A stretch of DNA of 64,000 nt from Sphingomonas nostoxanthinifaciens (GTDB taxonomy: Bacteria > Pseudomonadota > Alphaproteobacteria > Sphingomonadales > Sphingomonadaceae). How positions within the stretch are numbered: the stretch's first letter is position 1; each line of letters starts with the position of its first letter. The notes under the pieces are model-generated. The model ran no database searches and was not told the DNA's origin. It saw nothing but the letters and a program-made list of their open reading frames with translations. The DNA is taken from assembly GCF_019930585.1 (NCBI RefSeq), contig NZ_CP082839.1, positions 124,001 to 188,000 on the forward strand, written 5' to 3'. Positions 8,995-18,219 of the stretch are shown in pieces. The translations under genes and the position numbers were made by a program.

Positions 8995-10749
8995 TCAGGT
9001 CCAGTTGCCGCGCGCCGCGAAGCGCGCCTTGGCGGTCGCGATGTCGCGCTGCACCGCCGCCAGATCGTCGTCGAACGTGCGATCGGCGAAGGTGATCGTC
9101 GGGATCGGGCGCTGGTCGGCGGTGACCGGGCGGTAGCGGTTGAAGCCCGCCTCGTGCACCCCGGTGGCGCCGCGCCCGGGTGCGCCGTGGCTCAGATGAT
9201 CGAACGACGCGACATGGTCGAAATTGGCCTGCGGATAGAGCGGATAGCGCGCCACCTGCGACATCGGCATCACGCCCATCTGCGCGTCATATTGCATCTC
9301 GGCGATCGGCGGCCGGCCGGGCAGGCGGCGGGCGAGATCGGCGACCAGGGCGCGCGTGCCCTCGAACATGTCGCCGCGATCGTTATTCTCCCACAGCCCG
9401 GCAATATCGAGGAAGTAAGCGTCGATCGGATGGCGGCCGAGCATGTCGGCGATACGTCCGGCCAGGTGCGTGCGCCAAGCGGGCGCGGCGAGGTTCATGA
9501 ACACCATGCCGCTGTCGCCCTTCGCGTCGCCGTCCCAGTCGACATAATTGGCCGGGAAGTTCTGGCCATAAGGGTCGCGCAACTGCGCCTCGGCGAGCGG
9601 CGGAAACAAGGGCGACGTCGGATTGGCGACGTTGCTGCCGAACATCAGCGCGAAGCGGTAGCCGAGCCGCCGCCCCTCGGCGATCAGCCGCGCGAAGCCC
9701 GCCGCGCCGCCCATGCGCGGATCGGGCGCGAAGGCCGGATAATCCCAATAATAGCGGCCGTCCCAGCCGGCGAGGAAGATCATCACGGTGGCCGGATCGA
9801 TCCGCTCGGCCGCCCAGCGCAGGATTGCGCGTTGGCGATCATAATCGTTGAGGATGCGCCCGCTCCAATGCTGGCCGTGGAGCGTCAGCACCAGCGCGAG
9901 ATGCTTCATCCAGTCCGGCGCGTCGGGGCGGGTACGGAACGACGGCAGCGACCAGGCATCGGCGACATGCGCGAAATGGTCGCGCGCCGCGCTGGCGAAA
10001 TCGGGCGCGGCGGCGATCCGCCACGGCTGGGTGGCGGCGCTGGTCGGGCGCGTCCAGCCCGGCGTTTCCGCCACCAGCTCGGCCTTGTAGCCGGCCGGCC
10101 CGGGCCGCAGCTGGAAGCGGGCGGGCCGCACCTCGCGCTGGCGCGACGCGATCGTCCAGACGCGCCCGTCTGCCGCCTCGATCGCGACCAGCGGCGTTGC
10201 CATGCCGCCGTTCAGCGCGGGATATTCGAAGCGCTGGTCGTCCTCGCCCGGCTCGATCCACGCGCGCGCGGCGGGCGATACGCGGCCGCGCGGCAGCCCG
10301 CGCACGATCGTCTTGAGCGCCTTGATCGGCCGGTCGAGCGCCGCGCGCATCGTCCACTCGACCGCGCCGTCGGGCAGGCGCACCAGCTCCGCCGCGATCG
10401 TGCCGGGAATCTTCTCCTGCCCGCCTGCCCAGGTCAGGCCGTGCGCCGTCAGCCGCACGCGATCCGGCGTCGCGGTCAGCGTCGCGGTCGCGGGATCGAG
10501 CGCGTAGCGATTGTCGTAACCGATCACCTCGAATGCGAAGCGGAAGCCGGCGAAGGCGACGCTCGGCTCGGGCCAGTCGTAGCTGAACGCCATTTCGGCG
10601 CGGCCGGTGGAGGGGATGGTCAGCCCGTCGGTCGCGACCAACAGATCGAGCCCGGCCGGGTTGGCGCGATTCGCCCCGCGTGCGGCGGTGGCCAGCCCGA
10701 GTGCGCCGCCGGCCGCCACCAAGTCGCGTCGCGTTATTCCGTCCGTCAT
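8995..10749 (-). CDS. Tat-exported DUF6259-like protein, probable glycosidase
   Basis: A 584-residue protein. The start at 10749 gives MTDGITRRDLVAAGGALGLATAARG, a twin-arginine-type signal (TRRDLV). A beta-rich N-terminal half is followed by a TIM-barrel-like half, with motifs FLAGWDGRYYWDYP, FALMFGSN, AYFLDIAGLWENNDRGD and EMQYDAQMG. The regular acidic residues at strand ends resemble glycoside hydrolases of the clan containing alpha-galactosidases, and I recognise the overall pattern as DUF6259. The reaction is not established. Export and its position next to the sugar island suggest a periplasmic carbohydrate-active role, which is inference. No regulatory motif like that of the island was seen upstream. 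Confidence 0.7.
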   Translation of the reverse strand: MTDGITRRDLVAAGGALGLATAARGANRANPAGLDLLVATDGLTIPSTGRAEMAFSYDWPEPSVAFAGFRFAFEVIGYDNRYALDPATATLTATPDRVRLTAHGLTWAGGQEKIPGTIAAELVRLPDGAVEWTMRAALDRPIKALKTIVRGLPRGRVSPAARAWIEPGEDDQRFEYPALNGGMATPLVAIEAADGRVWTIASRQREVRPARFQLRPGPAGYKAELVAETPGWTRPTSAATQPWRIAAAPDFASAARDHFAHVADAWSLPSFRTRPDAPDWMKHLALVLTLHGQHWSGRILNDYDRQRAILRWAAERIDPATVMIFLAGWDGRYYWDYPAFAPDPRMGGAAGFARLIAEGRRLGYRFALMFGSNVANPTSPLFPPLAEAQLRDPYGQNFPANYVDWDGDAKGDSGMVFMNLAAPAWRTHLAGRIADMLGRHPIDAYFLDIAGLWENNDRGDMFEGTRALVADLARRLPGRPPIAEMQYDAQMGVMPMSQVARYPLYPQANFDHVASFDHLSHGAPGRGATGVHEAGFNRYRPVTADQRPIPTITFADRTFDDDLAAVQRDIATAKARFAARGNWT

Positions 10750-10872
10750 CGTGAGAAGCCTGCCGATCCCGTGAGCCTCCCACGCTGCGGGAACGGCTTT
10801 CCATGCGCAAGGGTCGCGGCTTGACGCGCGCCGCGCCTCGCCCGCAGGGTCGCGCCGATACGGAGGGATGGC

Positions 10873-11271
10873 ATGGCGTTCGAGCGGCTCGGCCACATCA
10901 ACATCAAGACGTCGGAGTTCGACGCGACGATGCATTTCTACCAGACCCTGTTCGACCTGCAGCCCGGCCCGGCGGCGACGATGGCGGATCAGGACGGCAA
11001 TGCCTGGCTGCATGGGCCGGACGGGCGCGCGATCCTGCACATCAACCGCCTCGATCCGGGCGATGCGCGGCCGGTCGGCGCGGTGACGCGGCTCGACCAT
11101 GTCGCGTTCGACTGCGACGACCAGCCGGGCATGCAGGCGCGGCTGGACGCCGCCGGGATCGCCTATCGCGTGTTCGCGACGCGCGTCCCCGGCCTCGTCC
11201 AGATCAACCTGCTCGATCCCAACGGCATCAAGCTGGAACTGACGTTCGGGCACGCGCTCGTCCAACGCTGA
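10873..11271 (+). CDS. VOC-superfamily (glyoxalase/dioxygenase-fold) protein
   Basis: A 132-residue protein made of two beta-alpha-beta-beta-beta modules. The first starts FERLGHINIKTSEFDATMHFY and the second VTRLDHVAFDCDDQPGMQARL. The possible metal ligands are H9, His of LDHVAF and Glu of GIKLELTF. Members include glyoxalase I, extradiol dioxygenases and epimerases, so the reaction is open. A CGGAGGG ribosome site lies a few bases upstream. The gene precedes dld by 61 bases in the same direction and may supply an activity for the same substrate, but a GTATAC site in the gap suggests dld also has its own control. Confidence 0.8.
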   Translation: MAFERLGHINIKTSEFDATMHFYQTLFDLQPGPAATMADQDGNAWLHGPDGRAILHINRLDPGDARPVGAVTRLDHVAFDCDDQPGMQARLDAAGIAYRVFATRVPGLVQINLLDPNGIKLELTFGHALVQR

Positions 11272-11299
11272 CGCCGCGCCGATTGACCGATCGGCCGGC

Positions 11300-11309
11300 C
11301 TGTATACAG
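11300..11309. promoter_or_regulatory. Perfect CTGTATACAG palindrome before dld (predicted GntR operator)
   Basis: A 10-base perfect palindrome with GTATAC at 11302-11307, 24 bases before the dld start. It matches the GTATnCAG sequence found in front of the TonB receptor, gntR and MFS genes. A TTGACC at 11283-11288 is nearby but its spacing to a -10 is poor. Confidence 0.55.
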
Positions 11310-11332
11310 ATGCCCGAAACGGAGGATGAGGC

Positions 11333-13030
11333 GTGTCGCACGAGCATCTGGTCGAAGGATTGCGGGCGATCGTCGGGCGCACGCACGTACTCACCGCACC
11401 GGGCGCCACGCGCCGTTTCCGCCACGGCTATCGCTCGGGCGCGGGCGCGGCGGTGGCGGTGGTGCGGCCGGGCAGCCTGATCGAATTGTGGCGCGCGATG
11501 CAGGCGTGCGTCGCCGCCGACGTCTCGATCATCATGCAGGCGTCGAACACCGGGCTCACCGGCGGCTCGACCCCCGATGGCGACGATTATCCCGGTGGCA
11601 TGGTGATCGTCAGCACGACGCGCCTCACCGGCCTGCACCTGATCGACGATGCGCGGCAGGTGGTCTGTTTGCCGGGCACGACGCTCTACGATCTCGAGCG
11701 CGCGCTGGCGCCGCAGGGGCGCGAGCCGCATTCGGTGATCGGATCGTCGTGCATCGGCGCATCGGTGATGGGCGGCATCTGCAACAATTCGGGCGGCGCA
11801 TTGGTGCAGCGCGGCCCCGCCTTCAGCCAGCTCGCGCTGTATGCGCGGGTGACCGCGGAGGGGCGGCTCGATCTGGTCAACCATCTCGGCATCCGCATCG
11901 ACGGCGATGCCGAGACGGTGCTCGCCGCGGTCGAGGCTGGACGGTTCGACGCCGCGGCGATCGAGCATGATCCGGCGAAATGGGCGCACGACCATGATTA
12001 TGCGGCGCACGTCCGCGCGATCGACAGCCCCGGCGCGGCGCGCTTCAACGCCGATCCGCGCTGCCTGTTCGAAGGATCGGGCAGCGCCGGCAAGCTGATC
12101 CTGTTCGCGGTGCGGCTCGATACCTTTCCCAAGGAAATCGGCACGCGCACCTTCTACATCGGCACCAACGATCCGGCCGAGCTGACCGCGCTGCGCCGCG
12201 GCCTGCTCGGCGGCAATGCGCCGCTGCCGATCGCGGGCGAATATATGCACCGCGACTGCTTCGACATCACCGCGGTCTACGGCAAGGACACGTTCGTCGC
12301 GATCCAGCGGCTCGGCACCGATCGCCTGCCGCGGCTGTTCGCCGCCAAGGCGCGGGTCGACGCGATCGCGCGCGCGCTCCGCTTCGTGAAGCCGGGGTTC
12401 AGCGACCGGCTGCTGCAATGGGCGAGCACGCGGCTGCCGCGCCACCTGCCGCCGCGCATGACCGACTATCGCCACCGCTTCGAGCATCATCTGATGCTGA
12501 AAGTGTCGGCGGGCGGGATCGAGCCGACCCGCGCATTGCTCGACGGCATGTTCCCGAGCGAGACGGGCGCTTATTTCGAGTGCAGCGACGACGAGGCGAC
12601 CAAGGCGTTCCTCCACCGCTTCGCCGCCGCCGGCGCGGCGGTGCGCTATCGTGCGATCCACGCCGACACGGTCGAAGATATCGTCGCGCTCGACATCGCA
12701 TTGCCGCGCAACACGCGCGACTGGGTGGAGACGCTGCCGCCCGAGCTCGACGCGAAGATCGCGCACAAATTGTATTACGGCCACTTCCTCTGCCACGTCT
12801 TCCACCAGGATTATGTGGTGCGGAAGGGGCATGATCCGCTCGCGATCGAGCATGCGATGTGGGCGTTGCTCGACGCGCGCGGCGCCGAATATCCGGCCGA
12901 GCACAATGTCGGCCATCTCTACAAGGCGAAGCCGGCGCTGGCCGATTTCTATCGCGGGCTCGATCCGCGCAACCAGCTCAATCCGGGCATCGGCCAGACG
13001 ACGAAGGCACGCGACTGGGCCGACGCCTGA
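11333..13030 (+). CDS. dld: Quinone-dependent D-lactate dehydrogenase
   Basis: A 565-residue FAD flavoprotein that oxidises D-lactate to pyruvate and passes electrons to membrane quinone. The FAD-binding PCMH fold is marked by IMQASNTGLTGGSTP near residue 65-80 and SVIGSSCIGASVMGGICNNSGG near residue 138-160. The C-terminal membrane-associated part ends RGAEYPAEHNVGHLYKA and LNPGIG, closely resembling E. coli Dld and separating it from glycolate oxidase relatives. The start is GTG at 11333 behind GGAGGATGAG. It lies in an island of non-phosphorylative sugar catabolism, where it could consume lactate released by the FAH-fold hydrolase. It is convergent with the TonB receptor gene, with a terminator between them. 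Confidence 0.92.
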   Translation: MSHEHLVEGLRAIVGRTHVLTAPGATRRFRHGYRSGAGAAVAVVRPGSLIELWRAMQACVAADVSIIMQASNTGLTGGSTPDGDDYPGGMVIVSTTRLTGLHLIDDARQVVCLPGTTLYDLERALAPQGREPHSVIGSSCIGASVMGGICNNSGGALVQRGPAFSQLALYARVTAEGRLDLVNHLGIRIDGDAETVLAAVEAGRFDAAAIEHDPAKWAHDHDYAAHVRAIDSPGAARFNADPRCLFEGSGSAGKLILFAVRLDTFPKEIGTRTFYIGTNDPAELTALRRGLLGGNAPLPIAGEYMHRDCFDITAVYGKDTFVAIQRLGTDRLPRLFAAKARVDAIARALRFVKPGFSDRLLQWASTRLPRHLPPRMTDYRHRFEHHLMLKVSAGGIEPTRALLDGMFPSETGAYFECSDDEATKAFLHRFAAAGAAVRYRAIHADTVEDIVALDIALPRNTRDWVETLPPELDAKIAHKLYYGHFLCHVFHQDYVVRKGHDPLAIEHAMWALLDARGAEYPAEHNVGHLYKAKPALADFYRGLDPRNQLNPGIGQTTKARDWADA

Positions 13031-13039
13031 CACGAAGAA

Positions 13040-13061
13040 GCCCGGAGCCGAAGCTCCGGGC
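13040..13061 (-). terminator. Terminator of the TonB receptor gene
   Basis: Perfect 9-bp stem GCCCGGAGC / GCTCCGGGC. On the minus strand the loop is TTCG, a classic stable tetraloop, followed by TTCTTCG. It lies 26 bases past the receptor stop and could also stop dld transcription from the other side. Confidence 0.75.
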
Positions 13062-13087
13062 AGGCGACCGGCCGGGGGACCGCCGGT

Positions 13088-16000
13088 TCAGATCTTGAAG
13101 CGCGCGCCGACCACGAAATAGGCGCCGACCACGTCGTAATAGGATTGATAGGTCGGGTAGAATTCGGTCGGCTGGGTGTTGAGCTGCGGCGCGAACACGA
13201 ACTTGTCGGTCAGGTTGGTCCCGTTGGCGAACAGCGTGACCTGATGCCCCTGGACCTTGATGTCGTAGGAGATGTTCGCGTTCAGATACGCCACCGCGGG
13301 GATGCGGTTGTTGGCGACGAACACGTTGGGCTGCTTGGTATAGTGCATCACGCCGATGAAGCGGACGTCGGCGCCGAAGCTCAGCGGCCCCTCGGTCAGC
13401 TGCGCCGAGGCGGTGAACTTGTGGCGCGGCACGCCCGATCCACCGCCCGCGACCGTTCCGTCGAGGCGCAGCGGCGCGGCGATCGCCGACGCGCGGCTGG
13501 TCAGGTTCGGCGTGAAGTTACCGATGAAGCGCAGGTCCAGCCGCGATGTCTCGCCGTTGAAGATATGCCCCATCGGCATGCGATAATTGAGTTCATAATC
13601 GAAGCCGTAGGTGGTGAGCGCCGCCTGGTTGAACGGCACCTGCGCGATGCTGGTCGGGAAGTTCGCCGCCGACCGGTCGGAATAAGGCAGCGGCCGCAGG
13701 ATATACTGGCACAGCGGATCGGTGCCGCCTGAATCCTCGCACCTTTGGTTGAGATCGAGGTTCGACAGCGTCGTGATCTGGTCCTTGATCTTGATATGGT
13801 AGTAATCGAGGCTGGCGCTGAAGCCGGGGATGAATTCCGGCTGCCACACCGCGCCGAAGCTCATCGTGTCGCCGCGCTCGGGCTTCAGCAACTTGTTGCC
13901 CTGCTGCAGCGTGATCAGGTTGGTGTTGAGCCCGGTATGGACGTCGGTGAACGTGCCGCGCGTCGACGAGACGCCGGCGAACAATTCGTTCAGCGTTGGT
14001 GCGCGGATGTCGCGCGACACGGTGCCGCGGAAGCGGATCTGCTGGACGGGCGTCCAGCTGAAGCCGCCCTTCCATGCCCAGATGCCGCCCGACACGCTGT
14101 AATTGGTGTAGCGCGCGGCGCCGTTCAGATCGAGCGCCTGGAAGAAGGGCTTGTCGCGCAGGATCGGTATCGCGATCTCGCCATAGCCTTCCTTGACGTT
14201 CTGCGTGCCGTGCGACGGGCCCTGGTTGGTCGAATTGTAGGTGAGGTTATACGTGCCGGCATAGGTGCGCAGCCCGGTCAGGTCGATCGGCTTGGACGGA
14301 TCGTTGTTGCTCGTCATGTTGAGATATTGGTGCCGATATTCGGCGCCCAGCGCGATGTTGACCGGGCCGGCGGGCAGATCGAACACCGCGCCGGAGACGT
14401 TGGCGGCGAAGTCCGACTGGCGCGATTTGACCTGGAACTTCGAATCCTCCTGGAAATAATTGTACGAGGCCTGCGACGGCGAGCCGTTGCCGAACGGATT
14501 CCACGGCACGCAGCCCGGATAGAGGCCGGGATTGGTGATCGCGGTGCGGCAGACGATCGCGCCGCTGGTCGGATCGCGCACGGCGTCGAGTGCCGCGAAC
14601 CAGCGCGACTGCTGGAAATTGCCCGAATGGCGCGCCTTCAGGTCCGAATCGCCATAGGATCCGGTCACCGACCAGTTGAAGTTGGCGAGCTTGCCCTTGA
14701 GGCCGCCCAATAGGGTCAGCGCGCTATTGTCCTGATAGGCACGCTTGGGCGTCTGATCGGCCTCGACGCGGCTGGCGACGAAACTCGCCACGCCCTGCTG
14801 CTGCATCGCCTGGCTGATGGCGGTCGGCAGGAAGGCGTTGTCCGAGAAGATCTGGAACGACTGGAACTGCGTGCCCGCACCCACCGTGACGAACTGGGTC
14901 TTCGAATCGCTATAGCTGCCCTGGAAGAAGCCGGTGATGCCGCCGCCGAAATCATAGTCGGCGCGCGCGAAGCCCTGCTTGGTCGCCAGACGGCTGGTGA
15001 GCGTCGTGCCGAACGTCACGGCGGTGTCGGCGCCGCCGACGTTGAAGTTCGGCGTCCCGGTCAACGTCCCGAGATCGGCCTTGTGGAAGCCGCCGCCCTG
15101 ATCGAAGGTATAGCCGTTGAACGAGAACGGCGTGCTGCCGCTGAACGTCTGCGTCGCCTGGGCGAGGTTGCGGCCCGAATTGATCAGCAGGCCGTAGGTG
15201 CCGTTGGCGAGGCGCACGTTGTAGACCGGCGTGTAGGGGTTGGCCGCGCACGAACCGGTCGGGCATGGGCGCGCCGCATTGGCGCCGACATCGACCCAGC
15301 CGCCGGTATAATTGCCGCCATAGGGGCGCTCGCCATTGTTGGCGATGCCGGGCTGGAAGAAATAGTCGAAGCTGGCTTCCAGATGCAGGCGGTTGTCGAG
15401 CAGGCTCTTGCCGACGGCGATGTTGGCCTTGACCTGATGATCGTCCCAGCGGGCCGACTTGCCGTATTGCACCGATCCCTTGATGCCCTCGAACTTGGTG
15501 TCGAGGACGAAGTTGACCACGCCCGCGACCGCGTCCGAGCCGTAGGCGGCCGATGCGCCGCCGGTCACCACGTCGACGCGCTGGATCAGCGCCTGCGGGA
15601 TGATGTTGGCGTCGACCGTGCCGGCATAGCTGGTCGGCGGCAGGCGCTGGCCGTCGAGCAGCACGAGCGTCTCGATCTCGCCCAGCGCGCGCAGGTTGAG
15701 ATAATTGCCGGCGCGGGTTTCGCGCGCCTGGCTCGACGTGACGTTCGCGCCCGACGACTGGAAGAATTGCGGCAGCGTGGCGAGGCCGGCGGCGATGCTC
15801 TCCGGGGCCTTCTTGAGCAGTTCGGTGGTCGACACCACCGTCACCGGCGTCGGTGCCTTGTAGCCGTTGGCGACGATGCGCGAGCCGGTGACGACGATGT
15901 CGCTGACGGCTTCGCTGTCGACCGCAGCCGACGCGCTCGGCGCGGTCGCCTGGCCGCCGATCGGCGAGACCTGCGCGGCGGAGGCGTCGGACGCCGGTGC

Positions 16001-16123
16001 GGTGACGGCGGTGGTGGCGGGCTCCCCGGCGGGGATGGCTACCGTCTGGGCCTGCGCGATGCCGGTCACCCAGCCAGCGGCGCCCACCATCAGGCAGGCG
16101 CGCGTCATGGTCGCACGTGTCAT
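13088..16123 (-). CDS. TonB-dependent outer-membrane receptor
   Basis: A 1011-residue active transporter for large or scarce substrates across the outer membrane. It has a signal peptide in the first about 26 residues (ending IAQAQ) and a low-complexity Ala/Thr/Pro linker. The TonB-box-like stretch and plug domain start near residue 75 (DIVVTGSRI...PVTVVSTTELLKKAPESIAAGL), with LVLLDGQRLPP and GGASAAYGSDAVAGVVNFVL in the plug. A long 22-strand barrel ends in a C-terminal Phe-Lys-Ile. This oligosaccharide-type receptor is common in Sphingomonas. The start at 16123 has GGGGAG seven bases upstream. It is divergent from the GntR regulator gene, and both promoters carry the GTATnCAG motif, so it is probably controlled by that regulator. 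Confidence 0.95.
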   Translation of the reverse strand: MTRATMTRACLMVGAAGWVTGIAQAQTVAIPAGEPATTAVTAPASDASAAQVSPIGGQATAPSASAAVDSEAVSDIVVTGSRIVANGYKAPTPVTVVSTTELLKKAPESIAAGLATLPQFFQSSGANVTSSQARETRAGNYLNLRALGEIETLVLLDGQRLPPTSYAGTVDANIIPQALIQRVDVVTGGASAAYGSDAVAGVVNFVLDTKFEGIKGSVQYGKSARWDDHQVKANIAVGKSLLDNRLHLEASFDYFFQPGIANNGERPYGGNYTGGWVDVGANAARPCPTGSCAANPYTPVYNVRLANGTYGLLINSGRNLAQATQTFSGSTPFSFNGYTFDQGGGFHKADLGTLTGTPNFNVGGADTAVTFGTTLTSRLATKQGFARADYDFGGGITGFFQGSYSDSKTQFVTVGAGTQFQSFQIFSDNAFLPTAISQAMQQQGVASFVASRVEADQTPKRAYQDNSALTLLGGLKGKLANFNWSVTGSYGDSDLKARHSGNFQQSRWFAALDAVRDPTSGAIVCRTAITNPGLYPGCVPWNPFGNGSPSQASYNYFQEDSKFQVKSRQSDFAANVSGAVFDLPAGPVNIALGAEYRHQYLNMTSNNDPSKPIDLTGLRTYAGTYNLTYNSTNQGPSHGTQNVKEGYGEIAIPILRDKPFFQALDLNGAARYTNYSVSGGIWAWKGGFSWTPVQQIRFRGTVSRDIRAPTLNELFAGVSSTRGTFTDVHTGLNTNLITLQQGNKLLKPERGDTMSFGAVWQPEFIPGFSASLDYYHIKIKDQITTLSNLDLNQRCEDSGGTDPLCQYILRPLPYSDRSAANFPTSIAQVPFNQAALTTYGFDYELNYRMPMGHIFNGETSRLDLRFIGNFTPNLTSRASAIAAPLRLDGTVAGGGSGVPRHKFTASAQLTEGPLSFGADVRFIGVMHYTKQPNVFVANNRIPAVAYLNANISYDIKVQGHQVTLFANGTNLTDKFVFAPQLNTQPTEFYPTYQSYYDVVGAYFVVGARFKI

Positions 16124-16175
16124 GCATACTCCCCTATGTTCGCGATGCGGAACTCCGCTCGCTTGTTATTGGAAT

Positions 16176-16207
16176 ACTGTATGCAGTTGCTTTTGCACGC
16201 TCGTCAA
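16176..16207 (-). promoter_or_regulatory. Predicted promoter and operator of the TonB receptor gene
   Basis: On the minus strand, TTGACG (16202-16207) is 16 bases from TGCATA (16180-16185). The near-perfect palindrome ACTGTATGCAGT (16176-16187) covers the -10, the expected position for a repressor site. It is one of six related motifs in the island. Confidence 0.6.
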
Positions 16208-16254
16208 GCGGCGGTTCATCTTTCCAGCACGCTCCAGCGAAAAATAGCGCCGGA

Positions 16255-16287
16255 TTGACAGTGAGGAGGGCCGGTGTGGTATACAGT
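16255..16287 (+). promoter_or_regulatory. Predicted promoter and operator of the GntR regulator gene
   Basis: TTGACA (16255-16260), 17 bases, then GGTATA, with GTATACAG (16279-16286) overlapping the -10. The same arrangement occurs before the MFS gene at 19908. The remaining bases up to the regulator start at 16472 form a long leader in which I see no other feature. Confidence 0.6.
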
Positions 16288-16471
16288 TACGCGAAACGGT
16301 GTCGGCAGGAACGGATCGTGCGGCTGCAGTGCCCTTCACGACGAGACGGACCGGAGCGACGGTCAGTTGCGCCGCGGGGGCGGCGATATGGTTCGTAGGC
16401 GAGGCGGCCCCGTGTATGGCGAGCGCGTAAGGTCGCGTGACGCGGCCGCACAGACGGGGAACGGGATCGGA

Positions 16472-17170
16472 ATGGAGCAGGCCGGGGCGATCGTGGAGGA
16501 GCATGCCGCAGAGGCGATGCCCAGCACGCTGCGCACCCATCTGGTGCGCACGTTGCGCCAGCAGATCATGGGCGGGCGCTTCCGTCCGGGCGAGCGGCTG
16601 AACGAAAGCCAGATCGCGCGCGAATTCAATATCAGCCGCATCCCGGTGCGCGAGGCGCTGTCCCAGCTGCAGGAGCAGGGGCTGGTGATGAACCACGAGC
16701 GGCGCGGCATGTTCGTGGTGCAGCTCGCCGCCGACGAGGTGCAGCAGATCAATTCGCTGCGCATGGTGCTGGAGCCCGAGGCGATGCGCCTCGCCCGCGC
16801 GCGCATGACCGCGCCGGTGCGGGCCGAGCTCACCCGCCTGGTCGAGCAGATGGAGGCGTGGGACGGGCCGCTGATCGAGGCGGCCGCGCTGGATCGCACC
16901 TTCCACGCGGTGATCTGGCGCGCCGCGGGCAATCCCTATCTGGAGCGCACGCTCACCCAGCTCACCACCAGCCTGTTCGCGCACAAGGCGCTGGAGCATG
17001 TGAGCCAGGAGATTCGGCGCTGGCGGCTCAACCATCACCGCGAATTGCTCGATTACGTGCTGGGCGGCGACGCCGATCCGCAGCTCGCGATGCTGACCCA
17101 CCTGCGCATGGGCTATACCGAGCCCGAGCGCTTCTCCAGCCTCGCGGTCCGGGGCGCGCCCGCCGCCTGA
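16472..17170 (+). CDS. GntR-family transcriptional regulator with FCD domain
   Basis: A 232-residue regulator. The N-terminal winged helix-turn-helix covers residues about 14-80 (LRTHLVRTLRQQIMGGRFRPGERLNE, then REFNISRIPVREALSQL). The C-terminal all-helical FCD ligand domain has the metal-binding Asp/His set in LDRTFHAVIW and NHHRELL. FCD members usually repress sugar-acid or organic-acid genes and release DNA when they bind the acid. ATG at 16472 is chosen because similarity begins just after it. Upstream in-frame starts would add an arginine-rich tail. The GTATnCAG motif lies at its own promoter and before five other units of the island, consistent with autoregulation and a local regulon. 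Confidence 0.9.
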   Translation: MEQAGAIVEEHAAEAMPSTLRTHLVRTLRQQIMGGRFRPGERLNESQIAREFNISRIPVREALSQLQEQGLVMNHERRGMFVVQLAADEVQQINSLRMVLEPEAMRLARARMTAPVRAELTRLVEQMEAWDGPLIEAAALDRTFHAVIWRAAGNPYLERTLTQLTTSLFAHKALEHVSQEIRRWRLNHHRELLDYVLGGDADPQLAMLTHLRMGYTEPERFSSLAVRGAPAA

Positions 17171-17234
17171 ACCTTCCTCTCCGCCGCGCCCATTCCGGCG
17201 CGCCACACCCGTTCAAACCTCAGGAGATCCGCCG

Positions 17235-18080
17235 ATGAAGCTCGTTCGCCATGGCCCCAAGGGGCAGGAAAAGCCCGGAATCGTCGATGCCGACGGGCAG
17301 GTGCGCGATCTGTCCGGCCACGTCGCCGACATTGACGGCGCGTTGCTGGCGAACGGGCTCGACGCGGTGCGCGCGCTCGATCCGGCGTCGCTGCCGCTGG
17401 TGCCCGCCGCCACGCGGCTGGCCGAACCGGTGGCGAAGGTCGGCAAGTTCATCTGCATCGGCCTGAACTACAGCGATCACGCCGCCGAATCGGGGATGCC
17501 GATCCCCGAAGAGCCGATCATCTTCACCAAGGCGATCTCGGCGATCATCGGCCCGAACGACACCGTGCTGCTGCCGCCCACCTCGACCAAGTCCGACTGG
17601 GAGGTCGAGCTCGGCGTCGTGATCGGCACCGAGGCGCGCTACGTCACGCAAGAGGCCGCGCTGGATCATGTCGCCGGCTATTGCGTCATCAACGACCTGT
17701 CCGAGCGCGAATATCAGCTCGAGCGCGGCGGCACGTGGGACAAGGGCAAGGGCTGCGACACGTTCGGCCCGTTCGGCCCGTGGCTGGTAACCGCGGACGA
17801 GATCGCCGATGTCGGCAGCCTCGGCCTGTGGCTCGACGTCAACGGCGCGCGGATGCAGACCGGCAATACGTCGAGCCTGATCTTCGGCATCGCCCACCTC
17901 GTCCATTATGTCAGCCAGTTTATGAGCCTGCAGCCGGGCGACATCATCAGCACCGGCACCCCGCCGGGCGTCGGCCTCGGCATGAAGCCGCCGGTCTTTC
18001 TCAAGGAAGGCGACGTGATCACCCTGGGCATCGACGGCCTCGGCGAGCAGCGGCAGGAGGTGCGTCGCTACGGGGCCTGA
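17235..18080 (+). CDS. Fumarylacetoacetate-hydrolase-family enzyme, likely 2,4-diketo-3-deoxy-sugar-acid hydrolase
   Basis: A 281-residue FAH-fold enzyme. Motifs are KFICIGLNYSDHAAESG, the metal-binding Glu pair in DWEVELGVVIG, VAGYCVINDLSEREYQ, KGCDTFGPFGPWL and STGTPPGVG. Size and motifs match the subgroup containing 2,4-diketo-3-deoxy-L-fuconate and -L-rhamnonate hydrolases, often misnamed ureidoglycolate lyase. These cleave the diketo acid to pyruvate plus lactate. It follows the regulator gene by 64 bases with a CAGGAGAT ribosome site, probably in one operon. It faces the SDR at 18220, whose subgroup makes the diketo substrate, which strengthens the assignment. The actual sugar acid is unknown. 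Confidence 0.85.
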   Translation: MKLVRHGPKGQEKPGIVDADGQVRDLSGHVADIDGALLANGLDAVRALDPASLPLVPAATRLAEPVAKVGKFICIGLNYSDHAAESGMPIPEEPIIFTKAISAIIGPNDTVLLPPTSTKSDWEVELGVVIGTEARYVTQEAALDHVAGYCVINDLSEREYQLERGGTWDKGKGCDTFGPFGPWLVTADEIADVGSLGLWLDVNGARMQTGNTSSLIFGIAHLVHYVSQFMSLQPGDIISTGTPPGVGLGMKPPVFLKEGDVITLGIDGLGEQRQEVRRYGA

Positions 18081-18100
18081 GCCGCTGGTTTCGAGTAGCC

Positions 18101-18201
18101 CGTTCGTGCTGAGGAGCGGCTGAGCCTGTCGAAGGCTCGTCTCGAAGCATGTCCTTCGAGATGCCCCTTCGACTTCGCTCGGTGGCTCCTCAGGACGAAC
18201 G
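18101..18201. repeat. Composite inverted repeat in a convergent gap
   Basis: Outer arms CGTTCGTGCTGAGGAGC (18101-18117) and GCTCCTCAGGACGAACG (18185-18201) are inverted copies with one mismatch. Inner arms CTCGAA / TTCGAG lie at 18141-18160. This is a second palindrome family, distinct from the GTCATCCCGG type, placed between convergent genes. Confidence 0.85.
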
Positions 18202-18219
18202 AAATGGGCGGAGCGTCGC

